Below are positions 1 through 9,118 of a stretch of DNA of 64,000 bases, piece after piece. Origin of the DNA: Emticicia aquatica (GTDB taxonomy: Bacteria; Bacteroidota; Bacteroidia; Cytophagales; Spirosomataceae); the NCBI RefSeq assembly GCF_923079645.1, contig NZ_CAKLPY010000001.1:1632001-1696000 (forward strand), given 5' to 3'. Position 1 is the first letter of the stretch. Every line of letters begins with the position of its first letter. The notes under the pieces were generated by a model, which was given only the letters and a program-made list of their open reading frames with translations, was not told where the DNA came from and did not search any database. A program made the position numbers and the translations under genes.

Positions 1-259
1 ATTTCTAAAATACAAAGTTAGAAGAAAATGCTATTTAGTGCAAATTATAAAATTGTATTTCGCTTTTACTGACAAGAAAGTCAAAAATTAGTATTAAAAT
101 ATTACACTTTTTCAAGTATAGATAAAATCAATTTCGGGATTTTTGCAATTGCTTTCCATGTTATCACATCATTTTCAGAAAAAGCATTTGCAATTATTGC
201 TCTATTAGTGCTAATTTACACAAAAATGTTATTTTATCTATTCAAAACTCTCTAAAATC

Positions 260-1414
260 ATGAAATTAAAAGCATTATGCTTTGTTTTTGGCTCTTTGCT
301 AATACTTCAAAGTTGCACCTCAAAAAAAGCGGAAAGTTCTTCTGACACAACTTTAAATAAAGTTGAAAAAGTTACATTCGGAACATTACCTGATGGGCAA
401 TTGGCAGACCTGTATACTTTAAAAAACTCTAGTGGAATGGTAGCCAAAATATCTAATTATGGCGGAACAATTATTTATTTATCAGCACCCGATAAAAATG
501 GAAAATTTGAAGATATTACTCTTGGCTGCGACTCTTTGAAAGATTACTTAAATGGTGTTCCATTTTTTGGTGCGTTAGTTGGCCGTTACGGAAACCGAAT
601 TGCTAAGGGAAAATTCTCTTTAGATGATAAAGAATATACATTGGCCCAAAATAATGGCATCAATTCTCTTCATGGTGGAAAAAAAGGATTTGATAAAGTG
701 CTATGGCAAGCAAAAGCTGTTGATGGAGAAGAACCTCAACTGATATTAAATTATACTTCGGCGGATGGAGAAGAAGGGTATCCTGGTAAATTAACAATTG
801 AAGTAGTTTATACATTGCAAAAAGATAATGCTTTAAAAATTGATTATAAAGCTACAACTGATAAATCGACAGTTTTAAACTTAACAAATCATGCATATTT
901 TAACTTATCTGGCGATTTTAGCAAGGATATTCTCGACCATGAAATTATGCTTCAAGCAGATAAATTTTTACCCGTTGACGAAACATTGATTCCAACTGGT
1001 GAATTGAAATCAGTTACTGGAACTCCTTTTGATTTCACAAAATCTTTTAAAATTGGAGCAAGAATAAATGAAATCAATGATACACAAATTAAATTTGGAA
1101 AAGGATATGACCATTGCTGGATTTTCGCTGATTCGAGCAAAAATCTTAAAAACATTGCTACTGTTTACGAGCCACTTTCTGGTCGAGTGATGGAAGTTTC
1201 TACAACAGAACCTGCTGTGCAGTTTTATACTGGAAATTTTCTTGATGGAAAAGTTATTGGAAAAGGTGGTGTTGCTTTGAAATATCGCTCTGGTTTTTGT
1301 TTAGAAACTGAACATTATCCTGATTCACCAAATCAATCGAAGTTTCCAACAACAGTTTTGAAGCCTAACGAAACTTATCAGACTACAACAATTTACAAGT
1401 TTTCGGCAAAATAA
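260..1414 (+). CDS. galM: aldose 1-epimerase (mutarotase), lipoprotein
   Basis: Galactose mutarotase family enzyme that interconverts alpha and beta anomers of aldoses. A lipoprotein signal peptide ends in LQSC with Cys19, so the enzyme is probably anchored outside the cytoplasm, unlike the cytosolic E. coli GalM. Catalytic-type residues are visible: His138 in NSLHGG, His211 in LTNHAYFNLSG, and a C-terminal Glu in CLETEHYPDSPN. Length (384 aa) is normal for the lipoprotein subfamily. It stands alone, convergent with the MBOAT gene and closed by a shared hairpin. It probably helps use of scavenged sugars; the substrate is not shown by the sequence. Confidence 0.93.
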   Translation: MKLKALCFVFGSLLILQSCTSKKAESSSDTTLNKVEKVTFGTLPDGQLADLYTLKNSSGMVAKISNYGGTIIYLSAPDKNGKFEDITLGCDSLKDYLNGVPFFGALVGRYGNRIAKGKFSLDDKEYTLAQNNGINSLHGGKKGFDKVLWQAKAVDGEEPQLILNYTSADGEEGYPGKLTIEVVYTLQKDNALKIDYKATTDKSTVLNLTNHAYFNLSGDFSKDILDHEIMLQADKFLPVDETLIPTGELKSVTGTPFDFTKSFKIGARINEINDTQIKFGKGYDHCWIFADSSKNLKNIATVYEPLSGRVMEVSTTEPAVQFYTGNFLDGKVIGKGGVALKYRSGFCLETEHYPDSPNQSKFPTTVLKPNETYQTTTIYKFSAK

Positions 1415-1426
1415 TTTCGCAAAAAA

Positions 1427-1451
1427 AGCTAGTATATATTTTATACTAGCT
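1427..1451. terminator. bidirectional terminator, galM / MBOAT
   Basis: A 10-bp perfect stem (AGCTAGTATA and its complement) with a 5-base loop, preceded by A7 and followed by a T-rich run, lies between two convergent genes. Confidence 0.75.
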
Positions 1452-1478
1452 CTTTTTATATCAAAAATCAACCAACAA

Positions 1479-2942
1479 TTAGAATTGAAAATAAATAAAT
1501 TGTGCAGGCTTGTCAAAAACGCCTAAAATAAAAAACAACATGATAAAAACATAATATACTGCCCAACGAATAACTGGCGATTTTGTAGCAATTAGCTGGC
1601 GAATACTTTTATCTCTTTGGATATAATGGACGATTTCCATGAAAATAATCAGTCCAACGGCAAGACAGAACTCAAAAATTGTAAATCCAAGAAATACATT
1701 TTGCGAAACATAATCAAAATTTAAAAGCTCACTAAATGTTGGAAGATTTGTGAATAGATGACTCACCAAATGCCAACACCAACTCATTTCAAGATAACTT
1801 GCTCTAAAAAATATCCATGCAAAAGCTACCAAAACAAAAGTAATTGATATTTGAATAGTTTTAAATACGAAAGGAAATTTTGTCAATTGTAGCTTTTCAT
1901 TGATAAAACTACGTGGTTTTTGTGTTACAACTGCTCCAATTAAATATAATCCGTGCAATGCTCCCCAAATAATGTAATTCCAATTGGCTCCATGCCACAA
2001 ACCACTCATTGTAAAAACAAAAAATAGATTAAAATAACGTCGATAAACCCCTACCCGATTTCCACCCAATGGAATATATAAATAATCACGAAACCACGTT
2101 GAAAGTGAAATATGCCATCTTCTCCAAAACTCTGAAATACTTTTAGAAAAATATGGTCTGTCGAAGTTTTTCATTAACTTAAAACCCATCACTTCGGCTG
2201 TACCGAGAGCAATATCCGAATAACCTGAAAAATCACAGTATATTTGGAATGAGAAAAAAAACGTTGCCACAATGATTGGTACACCTTCATACTGAGTTGG
2301 TGTATCATAAACTTTATTGACAAATAAGGCAAGACGGTCAGCAATCACAACTTTTTTAAATAATCCCCAAGCCATTAATTTCAAACCACTTGTAACTCGC
2401 TGATAATCAAACGTTTGGACTTGATAAAATTGTGGTAATACATTTTGCGGTCTTTCGATTGGCCCCGCTACTAATTGCGGATAAAACATTACATATAATG
2501 CATATAAGCCAAAATGTTTTTCAGCTTTCTGATTTCCACGAAAAACTTCAATCGTGTAGCTCATTGCCTGAAATGTATGAAATGATAAACCAATCGGTAA
2601 TACAAAATCAAGTATTTTATAATGAGCAATATCGCCTTGAGCTAAAGCAACGATAACAAAATTAGTATATTTAAAAAAAGCTAAGACGCCAATATTTGCT
2701 ACTAAACTCATTATTAAAAACCATCGTCGGCGTTTTCCCTCTGATTTTTCGATAAGAATTCCCGCATAATAATCAACTATAATTGTAAAACCCAAAATCA
2801 ATAGATATTCGGGTTTGAATGTCATATAAAAAACACAACTTGAAACCAATAACCACCACCATCGATGTTTGTGTTGAAGTAAAAAATATATTATTGTTAC
2901 AACTGGAAAAAAGAAAACAAATTCAATTGAATTAAAAAGCAT
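1479..2942 (-). CDS. MBOAT family O-acyltransferase (AlgI/DltB-like)
   Basis: Multi-spanning membrane acyltransferase of the AlgI/DltB type, which passes acyl groups across the inner membrane to a polysaccharide or other envelope polymer. The family signatures are present: EFWRRWHIS around residues 271-279, YIPLGGNR at 289-296 and SGLWHGANW at 313-321, with the invariant His at 317. Length 487 aa is typical. The next gene upstream on this strand, 14 bp away, encodes an SGNH-like protein, the usual partner that completes transfer. No alginate or dlt genes are nearby, so the acceptor is unknown. Confidence 0.93.
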   Translation of the reverse strand: MLFNSIEFVFFFPVVTIIYFLLQHKHRWWWLLVSSCVFYMTFKPEYLLILGFTIIVDYYAGILIEKSEGKRRRWFLIMSLVANIGVLAFFKYTNFVIVALAQGDIAHYKILDFVLPIGLSFHTFQAMSYTIEVFRGNQKAEKHFGLYALYVMFYPQLVAGPIERPQNVLPQFYQVQTFDYQRVTSGLKLMAWGLFKKVVIADRLALFVNKVYDTPTQYEGVPIIVATFFFSFQIYCDFSGYSDIALGTAEVMGFKLMKNFDRPYFSKSISEFWRRWHISLSTWFRDYLYIPLGGNRVGVYRRYFNLFFVFTMSGLWHGANWNYIIWGALHGLYLIGAVVTQKPRSFINEKLQLTKFPFVFKTIQISITFVLVAFAWIFFRASYLEMSWCWHLVSHLFTNLPTFSELLNFDYVSQNVFLGFTIFEFCLAVGLIIFMEIVHYIQRDKSIRQLIATKSPVIRWAVYYVFIMLFFILGVFDKPAQFIYFQF

Positions 2943-2956
2943 ATAAATGGGGTGTA

Positions 2957-3916
2957 TTAATTATCATTTTTTTTCAGTAATTCTATCACTTTTTGGGTAC
3001 GAATATCCGCTCCATTTTTGGTCAAATGATAAACCATATCCTGACATAAACTATCAACAAAAACAAAGTCTTCGGGTTTACCTAAAATTGGAAAAAGTGC
3101 ATGTTTCTTTAACTGTTTATCTAGTTTTTCAATAATTTTTTTGTCAAATTGATAAGAAGACTCTGCATACGAAGGATAGGTATAATAAACTTTTACCCCT
3201 ATTTTTTTCATTTTGCTATAAAAAGCATTCATATCAACGATAGCACTATCTAAGCTTGCTTTATCATTAATTACCGCTCTCGGAATAACTTTCAATCGTG
3301 GATTATTATGATGACTTATCAAATCGCCCGATTCATTTAATGCTCCTCTAAAAAAAATGCTCGTTGTATCAGAAACACTAAAAGTAGTCACTTCCTGTTT
3401 TAAGATTCTTTCAAGAAGTAATTTAAAAGCTGAAACTCGAACAAGAGAATTTGCTCCAATAAATTGAAAAATATTATCGTAAGTAAACCATTCTTTGGCT
3501 TTAGGAAAATATTTCATCATTTGTATTTTTTCGCCCAAATTACCCTTACTTTCAACGATGTATTCAAATCCCATAATCACGGTATCACCAGTATGCAATT
3601 GTGGCGAAATTTGTTTCAACATAAAATCAGTCCCATAATCATAATGAAGTGCCATATTGACAACTGGTTGCTGAAATGCTTGCTCAATGAGTTGACTGTT
3701 AATTCCATAGGCGAAATTTGATCCAGCAATCAACACAATTTTAGGAGATTTCAGATTTTCCAGTCTTTTATATTTATCAATAATTGCAGCTTTATAAGAA
3801 GTCTTTAAGTCGTGTTTGCCAAAAGGGTCAAATCGATAAGCTCCTTCAATCGAGCCTAAAGTTAGAAAAAGTAATAAGCATGCTTTTAATGAAAATTGTT
3901 GTACTTTTTTATTCAT
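2957..3916 (-). CDS. SGNH/DltD-like envelope protein partnering MBOAT
   Basis: Begins with one hydrophobic segment (about residues 8-24), then a soluble domain starting with VLIAGSNFAYG, where Ser66 sits in a GSN motif resembling the SGNH nucleophile block. It ends with a YHLTKNGA segment that resembles the C-terminal D-x-x-H block of SGNH hydrolases. No strong family match comes to mind. The 14-bp gap to the MBOAT gene and the shared strand suggest a two-gene acylation unit like DltB/DltD or AlgI/AlgJ. The function is inferred from context. Confidence 0.7.
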   Translation of the reverse strand: MNKKVQQFSLKACLLLFLTLGSIEGAYRFDPFGKHDLKTSYKAAIIDKYKRLENLKSPKIVLIAGSNFAYGINSQLIEQAFQQPVVNMALHYDYGTDFMLKQISPQLHTGDTVIMGFEYIVESKGNLGEKIQMMKYFPKAKEWFTYDNIFQFIGANSLVRVSAFKLLLERILKQEVTTFSVSDTTSIFFRGALNESGDLISHHNNPRLKVIPRAVINDKASLDSAIVDMNAFYSKMKKIGVKVYYTYPSYAESSYQFDKKIIEKLDKQLKKHALFPILGKPEDFVFVDSLCQDMVYHLTKNGADIRTQKVIELLKKNDN

Positions 3917-3997
3917 TTCTAAGTAGTATATTCGTCTGGTCTGTTATTTAATGACCATTTATGCGGAAAATAATTAAGATTCTAGAACTAAAAATGA

Positions 3998-4005
3998 TAG
4001 TTTTG
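3998..4005 (+). promoter_or_regulatory. -7 box TAGTTTTG for the 4047 permease
   Basis: It matches the Bacteroidota -7 consensus TAnnTTTG and ends 41 bases before the ATG. No clear TTG -33 box is seen at the right distance. Confidence 0.45.
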
Positions 4006-4046
4006 TAAAAAATCGTTTCTAACTTATCATTAGATTTATAATTATA

Positions 4047-5267
4047 ATGAATTTACCTCGGTTTATTGCTCAAAGAATCCAAAAAACTAACACCACAACT
4101 TTTACTTCTACGGTAACCAAAATCGGTATTTCGAGTATTACCATTGGTTTGGCAGTAATGATTATCTCATTCAGTATTTTAATTGGCTTCAAACGAACAA
4201 TCAGAGATAAACTTTTTAGTCTAAGTTCTCATATTCAAGTAAGCAAAATTACATTGAATCAGTCGTTTGAAGAAACGCCAATGCCAATAAATACAAAATT
4301 TTATCAAAATTACAGAAAAAACCCAAAAATAAGGCATGTTCAGGCAGTTGCCAACAAGGCTGGACTTTTAAAATCTTCAGAAGAACACACAGGAATCGTA
4401 ATTAAGGGCGTTGGAAAGGATTATGATTGGGCAAGTTTTTCAGAAAACTTGGTAGAAGGCCGAAAAATCAATTCAAATGATTCGACTTATTCAACAGAAA
4501 TAATTATAAGCAAAAAAATTGCGACACAGTTAAAAATCAAACTTTCGGACGAAGTGATGATTTATTTCATACAAAACCCTCCACGCATTCGAAAAGTGAA
4601 AGTTGTAGGTATTTATGATACTGGTTTGGAAGAATTTGACAAAAACTTCATTTTAGGCGATTTGGCTTTAGTGCAAAGAATGAACGATTGGAACGAAGAA
4701 ACAGCTGGACATTATGAGGTTTTTCTGAATGATTTTGACCAACTAGACATCGTTTCAAGGCAAGTTTTTGATGATATTGACCAAGATATGCAATTATTAA
4801 AAGTTACAGAGATGTTTCCTGCAATTTTTGATTGGTTAAACTTAATGGATAGAAATATATTTGTTATCATCGCTTTGATTTTGGTCGTCGCAAGTTTTAA
4901 TATGATTTCTGTACTTTTAGTGATGATGATGGAACGTACACCGATGATTGGCTTATTAAAAGCGTTGGGTTCTGACAATGCAAAAATTCGTAAAATATTT
5001 ATATTCAACGGATTAACAATTATTATCAAAGGTATAATTTATGGCAATATTATTGGAATCGGGTTCTGTTATTTACAATATTTGTTCAAAGTAATTCCAC
5101 TTGATTCAGAAAGTTACTACATGAATTATGTTCCAATTTCATTCAACTGGCTCACAATCTTAATCATAAATATCGTTACAATCGTTTTAGTTTTGGGTGT
5201 AATAACGATTCCAACTTTTGTAATTTCACGCATGAAATTAGTAGAATCCTTAAAGTTTAAAAGTTAA
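4047..5267 (+). CDS. ABC transporter permease, FtsX/LolE (MacB) type
   Basis: A 406-aa permease with one N-terminal membrane helix (about residues 27-50), a large periplasmic MacB-PCD-like domain, and three C-terminal helices from about residue 270 onward. This is the topology of LolC/LolE lipoprotein-release permeases. ILVVASFNMISVLLVMM and the ALGSDNAKIRKIF loop are the usual FtsX-domain features. A homologous permease lies at 10293-11498 and a LolD-like ATPase at 45245. No ATPase gene adjoins this one. A hairpin terminator follows directly. Confidence 0.88.
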   Translation: MNLPRFIAQRIQKTNTTTFTSTVTKIGISSITIGLAVMIISFSILIGFKRTIRDKLFSLSSHIQVSKITLNQSFEETPMPINTKFYQNYRKNPKIRHVQAVANKAGLLKSSEEHTGIVIKGVGKDYDWASFSENLVEGRKINSNDSTYSTEIIISKKIATQLKIKLSDEVMIYFIQNPPRIRKVKVVGIYDTGLEEFDKNFILGDLALVQRMNDWNEETAGHYEVFLNDFDQLDIVSRQVFDDIDQDMQLLKVTEMFPAIFDWLNLMDRNIFVIIALILVVASFNMISVLLVMMMERTPMIGLLKALGSDNAKIRKIFIFNGLTIIIKGIIYGNIIGIGFCYLQYLFKVIPLDSESYYMNYVPISFNWLTILIINIVTIVLVLGVITIPTFVISRMKLVESLKFKS

Positions 5268-5273
5268 ACCAAT

Positions 5274-5311
5274 AAAAAAAGCCTCATTAAAAGTTTAATG
5301 AGGCTTTTTTT
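5274..5311. terminator. bidirectional terminator after the permease
   Basis: GCCTCATTAAA pairs with TTTAATGAGGC across a very short loop, flanked by A7 on the left and T7 on the right. It sits between convergent genes. Confidence 0.85.
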
Positions 5312-5329
5312 ATTAAAATACGAATATTT

Positions 5330-6532
5330 TTAGGCTTCTGTTCTAGTATTATCTTTAAAAACTAAGATAAAAAGAAGTAGAACAATGGCAGAAATTGCCG
5401 CTGGAACCATCCAAACTGAAGTCCAATCATGTGTGCTTACTTCACCTACTTTAGTGGTATATTTGTCCAACACTTTACCTGAAAGCACAGAACCAATTCC
5501 CATACCAATTCCGTAGGTTGCTAAAGTAATTAAACCTTGAGCAGAATTTTTGATTTTTTCCCCAGCTTTGTTATCAGTGTAAATTTGCCCTGTTACGAAG
5601 AAGAAATCGTAGCAAACGCCATGCAGAATAATCGCTAAATACAACATCCACTCTGAAGAAATCCCATCGCCATAACCAAAACATACAAATCTTACAATCC
5701 ATGCGATTAATCCCACAATCAACATTTTTTTGATACCAAATTTGCTTAAAGCAAAAGGAATTAATAGCATAAATCCAACTTCAGAAACCTGTCCTAAAGA
5801 CATTTTATTTTCAACATTAGTCATGTTTGACTCCGTTAAAGAAAGATTCGCATGAGCATAATAGAAAGACAAAGGAATACAAACTAAAATTGAGCAAATG
5901 AAGAATATTGAAAATGACCTATCTTTAAATAATACAAAAGCATCTGTTCCTAAAATTTGACTGACAGATGTAGCTTTAGTAGCTTTTGGAGGAGTATTTG
6001 GCAATGTAAATGCAAAAATTGCCCAAGCAATCGAAGTAAACATAGCAATTTGGAAAATTGTAACTTTATCACCAACAGCATAAAATCCAATAATATTTGT
6101 AATCACAATCCAAGCAACAGTTCCAACCACTCGAATTGCGGGAAATTCCTTTTCAGGATTTTTCATTTGGTTCATCGCAATTGAGCTTGATAATGCTAAA
6201 TTAGGTGCAAATGTTAAAGTATAAGCCAAAATATACCAGAAAAACGTATCAGGGTCTTGATTCTGAATAAGAAAATAAAGTATAATTGCCCCTAAAATAT
6301 TTAAAACTCCCATCACTTTTTGGGCTGAAAAAAAACGGTCAGCTATCATTCCCATAAAAAAAGGAGCAACTATCGAAGCAATTGAAAAAGTGGCATAAGC
6401 ATTACCAATTTGGTCTCCTGTTGCATGAAGAGTAGTAAATAGATACTTACCCATTTGACCGTACCAAGCTCCCCATGTTGAAAACATGAGAAACATCATG
6501 ACCATTAATTTAATTCGTACCGTAAGATTCAT
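5330..6532 (-). CDS. MFS nucleoside:H+ symporter family transporter
   Basis: A 400-aa protein with 12 predicted membrane helices. The start MNLTVRIKLMVMMFLMFSTW followed by GAWYGQMGKYL is characteristic of the NupG/XapB-type nucleoside symporter branch of the major facilitator superfamily, and the APFFMGMIADR loop lies between helices 2 and 3. It probably imports nucleosides across the inner membrane. Bacteroidota have many paralogues of this branch, some beside sugar-use genes, so the substrate is uncertain. It appears monocistronic, ending at the shared hairpin at 5274-5311. Confidence 0.85.
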   Translation of the reverse strand: MNLTVRIKLMVMMFLMFSTWGAWYGQMGKYLFTTLHATGDQIGNAYATFSIASIVAPFFMGMIADRFFSAQKVMGVLNILGAIILYFLIQNQDPDTFFWYILAYTLTFAPNLALSSSIAMNQMKNPEKEFPAIRVVGTVAWIVITNIIGFYAVGDKVTIFQIAMFTSIAWAIFAFTLPNTPPKATKATSVSQILGTDAFVLFKDRSFSIFFICSILVCIPLSFYYAHANLSLTESNMTNVENKMSLGQVSEVGFMLLIPFALSKFGIKKMLIVGLIAWIVRFVCFGYGDGISSEWMLYLAIILHGVCYDFFFVTGQIYTDNKAGEKIKNSAQGLITLATYGIGMGIGSVLSGKVLDKYTTKVGEVSTHDWTSVWMVPAAISAIVLLLFILVFKDNTRTEA

Positions 6533-6588
6533 AGTGGTTAAAATTGGTTAAAAATGAATAATAATTAGGTTTAGATAGAACTTTAAAC

Positions 6589-9087
6589 TTATAAATTATT
6601 GAATTGTTTATATATTTTCTGCAAACGTTCATCTCGTTCGACTGCGATTATTTCTTTCATTAATCGTTTTACCTCTCTATTTTCCTCAATTAAACTCAAT
6701 GTTTGCATTCCAGCAAAACGCACATACCATTGGGTATCATTTTTAGCAATTTGAGAAAGTAAGGGTAAACTTTTTAATTGAATTTCAGTCGACGATTTAA
6801 CTAAGTAAGTACCAAATATACCCAAAACTTGATATAAATCATTACCTTTCATTTTAGTTAAATGATTTATAAACCAATCATATCGCAATGGAGAAGCCTC
6901 TTCAGCAAAATAATTTGCTACCGAAGCAAAAATATTTGGATTAGTTGACGTATCAAATTTCAAGGCAATCTCAATGGCATCTGAAGGATGGCTTGCAAGT
7001 AAAGCTTCAATTGCCGCTGCTTGAACCGTATAAGAGGAATCAGTCAAAGCATCTCGGAAAAGTTTGTCGTTTTGTGAGTTTAGAAAGCCTTTCATTGCCA
7101 ATATCGCATCAGCTCTAACATAGGAACGTTCATCGTGAATAACTCTATACTGTAATGCTTTTTCTACTTCTAGAAACTCGTCTCCATCATAATCAAACAA
7201 TTTTTGAACTGCAAATTGTCTAATTCTCCAAAATTTATCTTTTGTTGCATCAATCAATAAGCGTCTGATATTTTTTTCAGCAGGTGGATTATAAAATGTT
7301 GTATCATCTTCTGGAATATAAGTCAATGTCTCTAAAACATTCAATTTGGTAGCAATTCCTTCAGCATTATAGTATTGATAAATCAATTCATCTTGTGATT
7401 TTTGATGTTCAATTTTTCCAACAAAAATATTTTCTGGGTCTAACAAAACCATTTTGGGTGAAGATTTCACTAGTATTTCAAAAGTCTGGTTAGATTTTTC
7501 AACTAAGATTTCTTTAGTAAACTGCTCATTTTCGGTCTTTACTAAAACTTTCATAGGCAAACGATAAATCGTTGAATAGGTCGTATCCTGTGTCTGTTTT
7601 ACATTTAATTTCAACTTTCCATTCTCAAAGCTATGCGAAACTTGTAATTCAGGATGACCTGCTTTAAGAAACCATTGGTCAAAAAACCAATTTAAATCTT
7701 CACCTGTCACATTTTCAAAGGCGATTCTTAAATCTTCTATCTCAGCATTTTTAAATGCGTGTTGATTGAGATATAGTTTTAATGATTCAAAAAAAGCTTC
7801 ATCGTCGACTTGTTTTCTCAAAAGATGTAAAATTCGCCCACCTTTTGCATAGGAATGCGAATCAAACATATCTTCTTTATCCAAATATCTAAACCTAATC
7901 AATGGTTCTCGTTTTTCTTTTGCTTCATCTAAATATTGATTCAAAGCAATATTAGCCACTAATTCGCCTTCATCTTTACCATATTTATGTTCTGCCCATA
8001 AATATTCGGCATAATCTGCAAAGGCTTCATTTAAAGGCAGATTTGCCCAAGACTCACAAGTTACCAAATCTCCAAACCAATGATGAAATAATTCGTGTGC
8101 AATTACGCCGTCATCATTATCATCAACCAACTGATGGTTATCTTTCTGAATAAAATCTCCATGAATTGTTGCTGTTGTATTTTCCATCGCTCCCGAAACA
8201 TAATCTCGAACAGCAATTTGAGCATATTTTTCCCACTGAAATTTTACACCTAACAATTTTTCAAAGAAAACAATCATTTCGGGGGTTCGACCAAAAATAT
8301 TGAAAGCAAATTTTTCAAATTTGGGTTCGACATAATAACTAACTTCAAAATCTTTATAAGAAGGGTCAGTCACTTTCTTAAAATCACCGACCGCAATCAT
8401 TGTCAAATAAGGCGAAGATAGCTTTGATTGTTTCCAATAATCAGTTCTTGTGCCATCTGCATTTTGTTTGGATGAAATGAGTTTACCGTTTGAAAGTGTT
8501 GTAAATTTATTATCAACTGTTAAGAAAATTTCTTGTGTCATTTTCTGATTTGGAGAATCAATCGTTGGAAACCAACAAGAATTTGCTTCTGTTTCACCTT
8601 GGGTCCAAATTTGTTGCGGTTTATCTAAATCAGTTCCTTGTGGATTGATAAAATAAAGGCCTTTGTCGGCAGTTATGGCTGCACTTCCTCCGATTGGTAG
8701 CTCATTAGGTTTGGCTACATACACAATCTGAATCGTCAAAGTATCTCTTCTAGTGAAATTTTGTCCTAAATTAATAGTCAAAACTCGTTTATCATACGTA
8801 TAAGTTAAAGCTTTATTTTTTAGTATAACTTCCTGAATATCAAAGCCTTTTGCATCTAGCTTCAATTTATTTTGAGCATAGAAATGAGGCTTGAAAGTTA
8901 TAGTCGCTTTACCAAATAAATATTGTTTGCCCCAATCTGGCTTTAATTCCAATTGCGTATGGATGAGGTCATTTTCAATCGTTTTCGCACCATTGTATAT
9001 TCCTTGAGCAGGAAGTATTTTGTTGATTTCTTGGCTAAAGCTACTTAAAGCGGCGATTGATAATATTAAAATCAGCGAAAATCTCAT
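6589..9087 (-). CDS. M1 family zinc aminopeptidase
   Basis: A secreted metallopeptidase of the gluzincin M1 family that removes N-terminal residues from peptides. The signal peptide covers about residues 1-19. The exopeptidase signature GAMEN is at 299-303 and the zinc motif HELFHHW starts at 331 (ligands His331, His335 and Glu354 in NEAFADY). The C-terminal 250 residues are helical with HEAT-like repeats (RQFAVQKLFDYDG; VRADAILAMKGF), as in other long M1 enzymes. Length is 832 aa with an intact active site. It probably works in the periplasm or at the surface in peptide feeding. Confidence 0.93.
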   Translation of the reverse strand: MRFSLILILSIAALSSFSQEINKILPAQGIYNGAKTIENDLIHTQLELKPDWGKQYLFGKATITFKPHFYAQNKLKLDAKGFDIQEVILKNKALTYTYDKRVLTINLGQNFTRRDTLTIQIVYVAKPNELPIGGSAAITADKGLYFINPQGTDLDKPQQIWTQGETEANSCWFPTIDSPNQKMTQEIFLTVDNKFTTLSNGKLISSKQNADGTRTDYWKQSKLSSPYLTMIAVGDFKKVTDPSYKDFEVSYYVEPKFEKFAFNIFGRTPEMIVFFEKLLGVKFQWEKYAQIAVRDYVSGAMENTTATIHGDFIQKDNHQLVDDNDDGVIAHELFHHWFGDLVTCESWANLPLNEAFADYAEYLWAEHKYGKDEGELVANIALNQYLDEAKEKREPLIRFRYLDKEDMFDSHSYAKGGRILHLLRKQVDDEAFFESLKLYLNQHAFKNAEIEDLRIAFENVTGEDLNWFFDQWFLKAGHPELQVSHSFENGKLKLNVKQTQDTTYSTIYRLPMKVLVKTENEQFTKEILVEKSNQTFEILVKSSPKMVLLDPENIFVGKIEHQKSQDELIYQYYNAEGIATKLNVLETLTYIPEDDTTFYNPPAEKNIRRLLIDATKDKFWRIRQFAVQKLFDYDGDEFLEVEKALQYRVIHDERSYVRADAILAMKGFLNSQNDKLFRDALTDSSYTVQAAAIEALLASHPSDAIEIALKFDTSTNPNIFASVANYFAEEASPLRYDWFINHLTKMKGNDLYQVLGIFGTYLVKSSTEIQLKSLPLLSQIAKNDTQWYVRFAGMQTLSLIEENREVKRLMKEIIAVERDERLQKIYKQFNNL

Positions 9088-9118
9088 TGATAAATGACAA
9101 ATTATTTATAATTGCGTT

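Noticed and set aside
1..259. Leading non-coding stretch
   Set aside because: I looked for a tRNA, a TAnnTTTG box, a hairpin with T-run and an open frame on both strands. Only a loose repeat of TTTGCAATT was seen, too weak to call.
4712..5029. 105-codon frame antisense to the first permease
   Set aside because: Fully embedded in the permease C-terminal half; no start or promoter signal.
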